30,526 nt of DNA from assembly GCA_031556475.1 (NCBI GenBank), contig JAVBSY010000039.1, positions 1-30,526 on the forward strand, written 5' to 3'. The notes under the pieces were generated by a model that was not told where the DNA came from, did no database searches, and was given only the letters and a program-made list of their open reading frames with translations. This document shows, piece by piece, positions 1 through 10,500 of the stretch (position 1 is the first letter of the stretch; each line of letters opens with the position of its first letter). The translations under genes were made by a program, and so were the position numbers. The stretch is from Azoarcus sp031556475 (GTDB lineage: Bacteria > Pseudomonadota > Gammaproteobacteria > Burkholderiales > Rhodocyclaceae).

Positions 1-2478
<2,478 letters not shown>

Positions 2479-2607
2479 GCGTACGGGGGATAAAGCAAGT
2501 TCGAGAGGCTCGGGCGAAACGATGGCGACTCGTTTTTCAGGTGCAAGGCGTCGGCTTGGGGTTTTCCCTTTGATATTGCGTGTCGTTTTCTTTTACACGT
2601 GCTTTAG

Positions 2608-2633
2608 CCCCTGTCCGATACGGCGGATAGGGG
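2608..2633. other. Inverted repeat/hairpin downstream of metH
   Basis: A 10-bp stem (2608-2617 with 2624-2633, one G-U pair) closes a 6-base loop. It lies 130 bases after the metH stop and 24 bases before a stronger hairpin. There is no U-run on either side, so it may be a transcript-end structure or RNA stabiliser rather than a terminator itself. Confidence 0.4.
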
Positions 2634-2656
2634 TATAAATGAAGTCTCTCGAATGC

Positions 2657-2684
2657 AAATGGGCGCAAGCGCGCCCATTTTCAT
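2657..2684. terminator. Probable bidirectional intrinsic terminator
   Basis: A perfect 10-bp stem (2657-2666 with 2671-2680) has the loop AAGC. The arms begin with AAAT and end with ATTT, so a short U-rich tail exists in both directions. It sits between the ends of the convergent metH (+) and PEP-CTERM (-) genes, 66 bases past the latter's stop. Confidence 0.7.
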
Positions 2685-2745
2685 TTCGATCAAACCGGCC
2701 GGGAGACTCGTTTGGCCGATCCGGGCCGTCGATGCTGTCAACCGA

Positions 2746-3537
2746 CTAAACGGAGTCGGTCATTTTTCCGTGCTTTCTGCGCGCAAAAAAACTACATCCG
2801 AGCAGGCTCGCCGCCAGCAGCGCGATCGACGACGGCTCGGGCAACTCGTTTCCTCTGGGATCGGGAGAGCAAAGGCCGACACAGCCACCGGGAATGTTGG
2901 TTTCGGTCAGGGACGTTCCATATTGGAACGATACGTTCCGGATCGATGCAAGGTCGAATCCCGGTGCAAGGCCTGTGAGGATGAAGTCCACGGCATTGCT
3001 GATCAGTCCGCCCGAGAGCCCGCCATTGTCGTTGCCCGGCAGATCGGAGAGCGTCGTGATGCCGTACTGGATTCCGTCGACACTTCCTGGCCCTTGCAGA
3101 TTGGTGGTGGTGTCGAACCTTGCGTTTCCATCGAAATAGCCTGACGAATAGATGGCGCTTTGTCCCACGAACGCGCCTGTCAGCGCGTTCGTGTAGGCCC
3201 ATTCCCCAGCCACGCTCCCACCTGGGCCCGTTGGTGTTGCGGGTCCATGAAGGACGCTGCTGCCTGCGGCGAGGATCGCGGAGGTCTTGGTGAGCAACGG
3301 ATTGCCGCCGATGCTGAAGATGACGCCGGAAAGGATGTCGCCGGGCGCGGATGGATCGGCCGAGCTGGTATTGACCAAATGTACCAAAAGCTGGTTTCCG
3401 GATACGTCGAAAGTGACCTGGGCCGCAAGGCTGCCCAATGCTCCCGAGAACGTCACCGGGGCGGCCTGTACACTTGCGCTCAAGCCGGCGGTCAATGCAA
3501 TGGCCGTTATTGTGTGTAATGTGGTGCGAGACAACAT
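2746..3537 (-). CDS. PEP-CTERM domain exported protein
   Basis: A 263-residue exported protein of unknown activity and a likely exosortase substrate. It starts with a Sec signal peptide (hydrophobic TITAIALTAGLSASVQA, cleavage near residue 25). The body is low in charge and rich in Gly, Ser and Thr, as usual for this group. The C-terminus has the sorting signal: ELPEPSS, then a hydrophobic stretch (IALLAASLLGCSFF), then the basic ARRKH. A short extra tail (GKMTDSV) follows the basic cluster, which is slightly longer than usual. By family knowledge such proteins are cut near Pro-Glu-Pro by exosortase and released or anchored with exopolysaccharide. GAGGAG 6-11 bases upstream supports the ATG at 3537. 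The exosortase genes are not in this window. A sigma-54 promoter lies upstream (separate entry). Confidence 0.9.
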   Translation of the reverse strand: MLSRTTLHTITAIALTAGLSASVQAAPVTFSGALGSLAAQVTFDVSGNQLLVHLVNTSSADPSAPGDILSGVIFSIGGNPLLTKTSAILAAGSSVLHGPATPTGPGGSVAGEWAYTNALTGAFVGQSAIYSSGYFDGNARFDTTTNLQGPGSVDGIQYGITTLSDLPGNDNGGLSGGLISNAVDFILTGLAPGFDLASIRNVSFQYGTSLTETNIPGGCVGLCSPDPRGNELPEPSSIALLAASLLGCSFFARRKHGKMTDSV

Positions 3538-3577
3538 GGCTATCTCCTCGCTGGGGTTGGGGACTGCGAGGGGGGAT

Positions 3578-3594
3578 ATGCAAACTGTGTGCCG
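3578..3594 (-). promoter_or_regulatory. Sigma-54 (RpoN) -24/-12 promoter for the PEP-CTERM gene
   Basis: On the minus strand the sequence reads CGGCACACAGTTTGCAT. This has GGCAC at -24 and TTGCA at -12 with exactly 10 bases between GG and GC, against the consensus TGGCAC-N5-TTGCA. Transcription would start near 3568, giving a leader of about 30 bases that contains the ribosome-binding site of the gene starting at 3537. PEP-CTERM genes controlled by RpoN through the PrsK/PrsR two-component pair are known in Zoogloea and relatives. Confidence 0.7.
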
Positions 3595-3731
3595 CTCGTT
3601 CAGGGCAATGTTTTTATTAGTGTTTTTTATTCACGCAGAAGTTTTATTTTGAATATGTCAGGCATGCCGACAGTTGCTTGTCAAGCTTCGAGCCAGGGTG
3701 GCAACGATCCGGGTGGGGCGGGCAGTGCGGT

Positions 3732-3752
3732 CGGGGCAACGATGTTGCCCCG
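3732..3752 (-). terminator. Hairpin after the M48 peptidase gene
   Basis: A perfect 9-bp GC-rich stem (3732-3740 with 3744-3752) with a 3-base loop lies 27 bases past the stop of the minus-strand peptidase gene. There is no T-run after it, so it is a weak or factor-assisted terminator candidate. Confidence 0.45.
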
Positions 3753-3778
3753 GCTCCGTCGGGCGGTATGAACTGCGT

Positions 3779-5293
3779 TCAGGCGCGCCCGGCCAGTTTG
3801 TCCGCCCAGGCTTGCGCGGCTTCTTCGTCCTGCTGGACGCACAGGAACTCGTAGCCGCGCTCGGCACATTCGGCGACGATCCCCCAGTCCTCGCCGGCGG
3901 CACGTTGAAGCTGGTGCAGGCCGGCGTCGTTGCCGGCATCCAGCAATATCCCGCCGTACAGCAGGCGCGCGCGCGGAAAGGGGCCGCCCTCGCGTGCCAG
4001 CAAGTGTTCGAGGACGACGTAGGCCTTTTCCGTTTGCCGCTCTCCTGCCAGCGCATGGGCGAATTCGAGCAGTTCCGGCGGCGCCAGGGTATCCAGCGCA
4101 CGGGCACCCAGCGTGGCGATCTTGGCACGGTTTTCCGTGTGTTGCCGATGCTGCGCCTGCCAACTCGGGGCTTCGTCGCGCCACCATTCGGTGTCGAGTT
4201 CCTTGGCCAGTGCATTCGCCAGCGGTCCGAGCAGATCTTCCGCGGCGGAGAGCCTGACGGGCGGCGGCAGGCAGGCTTTCTCGCCGATGGCCTGGAGGCG
4301 GTCGCGCAGGCAGGGGTGGGTGTCGTGCAGCCCGGAGCGCCTGCGTTGCGCCTGTTTCAGCCGCTTGGGCGCGGCCCAGTCCTGGTAGGTGGCGATGAAT
4401 GCGGCCGGCAGCGCCGAATAGGGCATGAAAGTGGGTTGCGGGTGATCGCTCGTCTGGTCGTAGAGGCGGCGCCAGAAGCTGTCGTTGAACCAGTGCCCGA
4501 GCAGTTCGCCGCGGCACAGGCTGCGGGCGTTGGCCGAGGCGCCGACGAGGCGGGTGGCATCGGCATCGGCCTGGTATTCGTCCTGGCGTGAGAGCACGAA
4601 GGTGTAAGCGTTGAAATAAGGGGCAAAGCGGGCCAGCGCGGCGAACAGCAGCCGGTTGAGCGGGTTGCCCTCCGCACTGTCAGCGACTTTCTCCATCAGC
4701 GCGGCGAAAGTGACACGCTGGCGGTAGATCCAGGCGCTGAACTTGCCGTGGGCGCTGGCCAGATGGCCGTATTCGTGCGCCAGCGTGGCGGTCATCTCGC
4801 GCGACGACATGGCGTAGAGGAAAGGCAGGCCGAGGATGAGATGGTTGCGGTAGCTGCCGAACAGGCCGAAGCGTGGAATTTGTGCAATGGCGGCGTTGAA
4901 GGAGCCGTCGATGACGACGCGCGCGATCGGTGGGCCATCGAGCTTGCTGCGAATACGCTCAAGCAGTTTGAACAGTCGTGGCGCCTGCGCGGGGGTGATT
5001 TCAATCCCTTCCGGTTCCGGCAGGCGCAGCAGGAAGGCGCGCAGCACAGTAAACAGCAGGCCGGCTATGCCGAGGAGGAAGAGCCCGGCGGCGATGGTAG
5101 CGAAAAGGTTGCCGCCATCGAGAACGAGGGACAGGGATAGGGTGCCGAGCACTGCAAGCAGAATGAGAACGAGCACCAGAACGGCGCAGGCGCTGCCGCC
5201 GAGCAGGACGACTTTCTTGCGGAAGGCGCCGGGGTTTTCCTCGGCATCCAGTTCCAGGCGGCGTACCAGATAGACGTAGCTTTTGTCTTCCAT
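3779..5293 (-). CDS. M48-family membrane metallopeptidase
   Basis: A zinc-dependent membrane peptidase of the HtpX/Ste24 type, of unknown substrate. Numbering from the ATG at 5293 (504 residues), two hydrophobic segments lie at about 25-50 and 60-88. The zinc motif HEYGH is at 173-177, and the third ligand is probably Glu239 in DEYQADADA. The C-terminal third is charged and Ala/Leu-rich with a helical-repeat look (ALAGERQTEKAYVVLEHLLA) and may be TPR-like. A TTG six bases upstream (5299) is an alternative start; neither start has a clear ribosome-binding site. The gene is followed by a hairpin and separated from the upstream DUF1343 gene by about 130 bases, so it probably has its own promoter. 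The family is clear, but the cellular role (membrane protein quality control or lipoprotein turnover) is inference. Confidence 0.9.
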   Translation of the reverse strand: MEDKSYVYLVRRLELDAEENPGAFRKKVVLLGGSACAVLVLVLILLAVLGTLSLSLVLDGGNLFATIAAGLFLLGIAGLLFTVLRAFLLRLPEPEGIEITPAQAPRLFKLLERIRSKLDGPPIARVVIDGSFNAAIAQIPRFGLFGSYRNHLILGLPFLYAMSSREMTATLAHEYGHLASAHGKFSAWIYRQRVTFAALMEKVADSAEGNPLNRLLFAALARFAPYFNAYTFVLSRQDEYQADADATRLVGASANARSLCRGELLGHWFNDSFWRRLYDQTSDHPQPTFMPYSALPAAFIATYQDWAAPKRLKQAQRRRSGLHDTHPCLRDRLQAIGEKACLPPPVRLSAAEDLLGPLANALAKELDTEWWRDEAPSWQAQHRQHTENRAKIATLGARALDTLAPPELLEFAHALAGERQTEKAYVVLEHLLAREGGPFPRARLLYGGILLDAGNDAGLHQLQRAAGEDWGIVAECAERGYEFLCVQQDEEAAQAWADKLAGRA

Positions 5294-5368
5294 TGGCAAT
5301 CAATGTCGGGTGGGGGCAGAGGCTGCAGGGGGCAAGAGCGGGCAAGGCCGATGACCTTTAACCACACT

Positions 5369-5397
5369 AGCATACTCTTTTGTCGGCGCCGGTGTCG
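5369..5397 (-). promoter_or_regulatory. Possible sigma-70 promoter for the M48 peptidase gene
   Basis: On the minus strand a -10-like TATGCT (5369-5374) follows a weak -35 CGACAC (5392-5397) at 17-base spacing, about 76 bases before the peptidase start. The -35 match is poor, so this is a weak call. Confidence 0.25.
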
Positions 5398-5422
5398 TTT
5401 CGGGGGCTTGCGGAAGGCCGCT

Positions 5423-6640
5423 TCAGCGATACAAAAGGAAGTCTTCCCGCTCCTGGCGCCAGCTCGCTTCGTCCGCCTGCGCCAGTGCATCGAGGTCGGT
5501 GGCGGCAGCGGCGGGGTCGTCCACCCATTCGCGCAGCGACTCCCCGCCGTTGATGAGGTCGATGGCGAGGCGGCCGTGCTCGTATTCGTAGGGAAAATCC
5601 CGCCACAGCGGGTAATCCGGCCGCAGCAGGCGCAGCGCCTTGAACGCCAGCGCCTGCAGGCGCCAGGGGCGGAAGGCGGCGTGGTCGTAATGGGCGGGGT
5701 CCTCCACATGGATCTGCACGCCGCCGCACAACTGGCCCGCGTGCTTGTGGAAAGTGGGCTCGAACCAGCATTCGCGCAACCGGCAACCGTTGAGCCAGCC
5801 GGGGGCGAAAGCGTGCATCCGCTCGATCAGCGCGCGGGCGTCGAGATCGGGCGCGCCAAACAACTCCAGCGGCCGCGTGGTGCCGCGCCCTTCGGAAAGC
5901 GTCGTGCCTTCCAGCATCACGGTGCCGGCGTAGCAGCGCGCCATCGACAGGTTGGGGGCATTCGGGCTGGGGTTGATCCAGCTGCGCTCGCCCACCGGCC
6001 AGCCGAAACCGGGCGCGGTGTCCGGCTGCCAGCCGGCCATCTCGACCACCTCGCAATCCACGTCGAGCTTCAATGTGGCGACGAACCAGCACGCCAGTTC
6101 GCCCATCGTCAGGCCGTGGCGCATCGGCAGCGGGCCCGCGCCCACGAAGCTTTCCCAGCCGGGGCGCAACCGCGTGCCTTCGACCGGCCGCCCGGCCGGG
6201 TTGGGCCGGTCCAGTATCCAGACCGTCTTGCCGTGCGCGGCAGCGGCTTCGAGCAGATAGCGCAGCGTGGTGATGAAGGTGTAGATGCGGCAGCCGAGGT
6301 CTTGCAGGTCGATCAGCAACACGTCGAAGCTGTCCATCATCGCCGCCGTCGGCCGGCGCACCTCGCCGTACAGGCTGAAAACGGGAATGCCGAGCCGGGG
6401 GTCGAGAAAATCGGGCGACTCCACCATGTTGTCCTGCTTGTCGCCGCGCAGGCCGTGCTGCGGGCCGAAAGCGGCGCTCAGGTGCAGGTCGGGCAGGGCG
6501 GCGAGTGCATCGAGCGCGTGGGTCAGATCACGCGTGACCGAGGCCGGATGGGCAAGCAGGGCGACGCGGCGGCCGGCGAGCGGGCGGCGCAGGGCAGGGG
6601 AGGCGAGAAGGCGGTCTAGGCCGGTAAGCAGCGTGGTCAT
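5423..6640 (-). CDS. DUF1343 / NamZ-type exo-beta-N-acetylmuramidase family protein
   Basis: A 405-residue protein of the DUF1343 family, whose characterised Bacillus member NamZ removes terminal N-acetylmuramic acid from cell-wall fragments. Family landmarks are FGPQHGLRGDKQDNM, VFSLYGEVRRPT, DVLLIDLQDLGCRIYTF, WILDRPNPAGRPVEG, LPMRHGLTMGEL, NPSPNAPNLSMARCYAGT and LEGTTLSEGRGTTRPLE. The frame is open up to 7051, but homology begins only at MTTLLTGLDRLL. The ATG at 6640 lies 11 bases after the stop of the DOMON-like gene, whereas longer starts would overlap that gene. No signal peptide is visible, so the product looks cytoplasmic, which suits recycling of imported muropeptides. Substrate activity is inferred from family only. 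It is probably co-transcribed with the gene upstream. Confidence 0.88.
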   Translation of the reverse strand: MTTLLTGLDRLLASPALRRPLAGRRVALLAHPASVTRDLTHALDALAALPDLHLSAAFGPQHGLRGDKQDNMVESPDFLDPRLGIPVFSLYGEVRRPTAAMMDSFDVLLIDLQDLGCRIYTFITTLRYLLEAAAAHGKTVWILDRPNPAGRPVEGTRLRPGWESFVGAGPLPMRHGLTMGELACWFVATLKLDVDCEVVEMAGWQPDTAPGFGWPVGERSWINPSPNAPNLSMARCYAGTVMLEGTTLSEGRGTTRPLELFGAPDLDARALIERMHAFAPGWLNGCRLRECWFEPTFHKHAGQLCGGVQIHVEDPAHYDHAAFRPWRLQALAFKALRLLRPDYPLWRDFPYEYEHGRLAIDLINGGESLREWVDDPAAAATDLDALAQADEASWRQEREDFLLYR

Positions 6641-6651
6641 GGCGGATCGGA

Positions 6652-7236
6652 CTACAGGGCGGGCGATGATGCGGGCGGGGGCGCCCAGTCGAAGGTCAGC
6701 ACGAAGCTGCCACGGTGATGAAAATCCGGGCGCTCGCCGAAGTGGGCGAGCGCCCAGTAGGAAAGCGCGCCGTCCTTCGTTTCGACGACCGTCGTCAGCC
6801 CAAGCTGCAATATGGCGCCAGGCGCGCGCGGCGGCAGTGCGGCGGCAGGCAACGAGGTAGTCAATTCGAGGTGGTTCGCGTGGTGGGTGACGGCAAGCTG
6901 TAGAGGGGAAAAATCCGCTGTATTGGGCGCGGGTACACGATAGGCGTGGAAGGCATAGGTCGCCCATTGCCCGGAGGGCGAAAAATTGAACTCGCGGTAC
7001 CCATGTTCCGTGGCGATGGCGACGAAAGCCTCGAAACACGTGTGCTGCCACAGCCCGTCCGCCGTGCCGGCGGCGGACATGGGCGACGGGATGCGCAACG
7101 CGGCGGTATCGGCGTCGAGGCGGAACGCCAGCGCAAGCCCGTCGTTCGTTCCCGTATCCACCGATACCTTGATGGCGCGCACGGCATCGGCCGATGCCGA
7201 AGGGTGGGGTCGAAGGGCGGCGGTGATTGCGGCCAT
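6652..7236 (-). CDS. DOMON-like domain protein
   Basis: A 194-residue single-domain protein with a beta-sandwich pattern like DOMON/carbohydrate-binding folds: LWQHTCFEAFVA, YREFNFSPSGQWATYAFHAYR, YWALAHFGERPDFHHRGSFVLTF. Proteins of this kind occur in beta- and gammaproteobacteria as 'DOMON-like domain-containing protein'. There is no signal peptide or haem-binding motif I can name. It ends 11 bases before the DUF1343 gene, which suggests an operon and perhaps a shared role with sugar-containing cell-wall fragments; that link is inference. The start ATG at 7236 is the first in frame. Confidence 0.75.
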   Translation of the reverse strand: MAAITAALRPHPSASADAVRAIKVSVDTGTNDGLALAFRLDADTAALRIPSPMSAAGTADGLWQHTCFEAFVAIATEHGYREFNFSPSGQWATYAFHAYRVPAPNTADFSPLQLAVTHHANHLELTTSLPAAALPPRAPGAILQLGLTTVVETKDGALSYWALAHFGERPDFHHRGSFVLTFDWAPPPASSPAL

Positions 7237-7329
7237 GGAAAATGCGGCGAAAGCGGTAGGGGTGGCAGGGTACAGGCTATCCAGGGTGCAATGTTAGCGC
7301 GCCCCGGACGGACGCGGTTCTTCGCTTTT

Positions 7330-7371
7330 GCCTGAAGCAAAATTTTCTTTCAGGCTTCAAAAAAGAGCCTG
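7330..7371. other. Overlapping hairpins in the divergent region before the RHS gene
   Basis: Two mutually exclusive stems can form. 7330-7336 (GCCTGAA) pairs with 7349-7355 (TTCAGGC), while 7351-7356 (CAGGCT) pairs with 7366-7371 (AGCCTG). A run of six A lies between the latter arms. This could be an alternative-fold leader or simply a repeated CAGGCT motif. The rest of 7237-7520 holds the FNR-like box and the RHS ribosome-binding site. Confidence 0.3.
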
Positions 7372-7375
7372 ACTT

Positions 7376-7389
7376 CTGATCTAGATCAA
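7376..7389. promoter_or_regulatory. FNR/CRP-family (Anr/Dnr-type) box
   Basis: CTGATCTAGATCAA matches the FNR consensus TTGAT-N4-ATCAA in all but the first base. It is centred about 138 bases before the RHS start and about 146 bases before the divergent DOMON-like gene, so either could be the target. A class II start would lie near 7424, giving the RHS mRNA a leader of about 97 bases. Confidence 0.45.
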
Positions 7390-7520
7390 CCCGCCCGAAT
7401 AAGAAATCGGGATAAATACACCCCGACGTTGCACTTGCGGGCAAACTCCCGCGAAGACCGTTCAGCCCCCGAAGCACCGGCGGGTACCCTGAAACAAAAA
7501 CGAACAACTAGGATCGCCGC

Positions 7521-10500
7521 ATGGCCCGCCTTCTTGCCGCTCTTCTTTTCTGCCTTGCCCTGGCTCCCGCCCTCAGCATCGCTGCCGACCCCCCCGGCCT
7601 CGACCCCGATCCAATCCCTGCCCTCAACCCCCTCTGCCTCACCGCGAACAGCCGGATCGAATGCCGCCCTCCGGAGCCCGGGCCGTGGCGTTGTACAGCG
7701 GCGTTCCCTAACAGCGTCATACAATCGGACGACCCCCCTTGTTCGCTTGCCGACGAGACCGTGGCCCCCACCGCCAGACGCTGCTCCTATGACGAAGCCT
7801 GGGTATACGCCGAAACCAACAGATCCTACCACCCCCAATGCGGCTACTTTCAGCGCGCAGGGCTCGTGGTGCGCAATGAACATCATTCCCTTGGTTTTCT
7901 TTCCTCGCTCGAAGATCGCTACGGCATTACAAACGACTGCACTGCACAACCGATAACCTCGATTAACGCGGTGGCAACGTGTGTTCGCAGTTTCAACTGC
8001 CCTGCTGGCTATACCCTTTCCGGCGTACTCGGAACCTGCACTCGTCCACGCACCTGCCCCCAAGGCAGCACCCTCGACCCCGCGACCGGGCAATGCCTCA
8101 TTCCGCCCGAAAAAGCGACCGACCGCTGCCCCAGCCTTAACAAACCCATCTCCATCGGCTACGGCGACAAACACCTGCTCGAAACCGACTGGCACAGCCC
8201 CGACCCGCTAGCCACTCAACTCGAACGCCGCTACAACAGCCTCGCCCTCGATGCCGCCACCCCCCTGCTCGGCCCCGGCTGGCGGCTGCCCATCGAACGC
8301 GCTCTGGAACCCGGCACCGACACCCTCACCGCCCGCCGCCCCGACGGCCGGCTGTACCGCTTCACCACGGACGCCACCGGCTGGCACCCCGCCGACCCCG
8401 ACATCGACGAACGCATCGAAGTACGCCCCACCGGCTGGCGCCTCACCACCCCCGAGCACACCCTCGAAGACTACGACAGCACAGGACGGCTCACCCGCCT
8501 CACCCAGGCCGACGGCACCCTCATCGACCTCATCCGCGCCACCGACGGCACCCTCCTCGCCCTGCAGGACGCCGTCGGCCGGCGCTGGAGCCTCGGCTAC
8601 GACACCGGCCGCCTTGCCAGCCTCACCGCCCCCGACGGCGCCACCGTCCGCTACGGCTACGACGCCGGCCAACTCACCACCGTCACCTACCCCGACGGCA
8701 CCGTCCGCCGCTACCACTACAACGAAGCCGCCCACACCGGCGGCGCCAACCTCCCGCGTGCCCTCACCGGCCTCACTGACGAACGCGGCGTGCGTCTCCT
8801 GACCTGGACCTACGACGCCACGGGGCGCGCCACCAGTTCTGAGCTCGCCGGCGGCCTCGACCGCTACCGCCTCGCCTACACCACCACCGCCGACGGCACC
8901 CACACCGACGTCACCGACCCCCTCGGCACCGTGCGCGGCTACGACTTCACCCTCCGCCACGGCGTACTCAAACCCACCGCCCAGACCCAGCCCGGCGGCG
9001 CCGGCTGCGGCCCGGCGGCCGAAACCATCGACTACGACGCCAACGGCAACCCCACCCGCACCCGCGACTTCGACGGCATCGAACACACCACCACCTACGA
9101 CCCGGCACGCAACCTCGAAACCCGCCGCACCGAAACCAGCGCCGGCCTCACCCGTACCACCACCACCGCCTGGCACACCCGCTGGCGCCAACCCATCGAG
9201 CGCACCGAAGCGGGCAAACGCACCACCTGGCGCTACCACGGTGACACCATCAACGGCGTCACAGTAAGTTGTGCCCCCACCCTCCCCGAAGCCCTGCCGC
9301 TACTGTGTCAACGCACCGAACAAGCCACGCAGGATGCCGACGGCACCCAAGGCCTCGCCGCCACCGACGACGCTACCGTAACCGCCCGCACCTGGCGTTG
9401 GACCTACGACGTCAAAGGCCGCCTCACCAACAACAAAACCCCCGTCGGTCTCACCGAATACAGCTACGCCTACTACCTCGACACCAACGCCAACCCCAAC
9501 CTGCGCGGACGCCTCTCCATCCTCAGCGACGGCCTGGGCATGCGCACCGTCATCAACGCCTACGACGGCGCCGGACGTATCCTCCAGAGCACCGACCCCA
9601 ACGGCCTCGCCACCACCTACCAATACGACCCTCGCGGCCGCCTCACCCGCAGCCAGAGCGGAACCGAACAAACCACCTACACCTACGACCCCGCCGGCCG
9701 CCTCACCCGCCTCACCCGGCCCGACGGCAGCCTGCTCGACTACACCTACGACGATGCCGGCCGCCTCACCGCCGTGACCGACGCCGACGGCAACCGCAGC
9801 ACCTACACCCTGGACGCCGCCGGCAACCGCATTGGTGAACACCTCACCGACGCCGCCGGCCAATCCATCCTCCAGCGTCGATACACCCGCGACCCCCTCG
9901 GACGCATCGCCACCGAAACCGACGGCGAAGGCGCCAGCACCGACTACCAATACCGCGCAAGCGGCGCGCTCACCCTCACCACCGCCCCGCTCGAGCGCAA
10001 CCGGCACACCGGCTTCGACGCCTTCGGCCGCCCCAGCACCGACACCGACCCGCTCAATCAAACCATCACCACCACCTACGACCCCGCCGACCGCATCAAA
10101 ACGGTGACCGACCCCAAGGGCCTCGTCACCACCTACACCCACGATGGCCTCGGCAACCTCACCCGACTGCAAAGCCCGGACAGCGGCACCCACACCTACA
10201 CCTTTGATGCCGCCGGCTACCTCGCCAAGCACACCGAATACACCACCACCGGTGGTGTGCTGCGCAGCGCCCGCTACACCCGCGACGCCCTGTTCCGCGT
10301 CACCCGCACGATCCTCGCTGACGACACCCACACCTACACCTACGACAACTGCCCCAACGGCAAGGGCCGGCTGTGCGCCATGCAAAACGGCGCCGGACAG
10401 ATCGGCTGGAGCTACGACGCCCACGGCCGCATCACCCAAAGAAGCACCACCCTCGGCGCCCACACCCTCACCACCGGCGCCAGCTTTGACGCCGCGGGGA

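Noticed and set aside
5303..6619. 438-codon plus-strand frame opposite the DUF1343 gene
   Set aside because: Shadow of a well-supported gene, with no ribosome-binding site or recognisable domain.
6641..7051. N-terminal extension of the DUF1343 frame
   Set aside because: It would overlap the DOMON-like gene almost completely and has no family similarity; ATG 6640 fits the homology.
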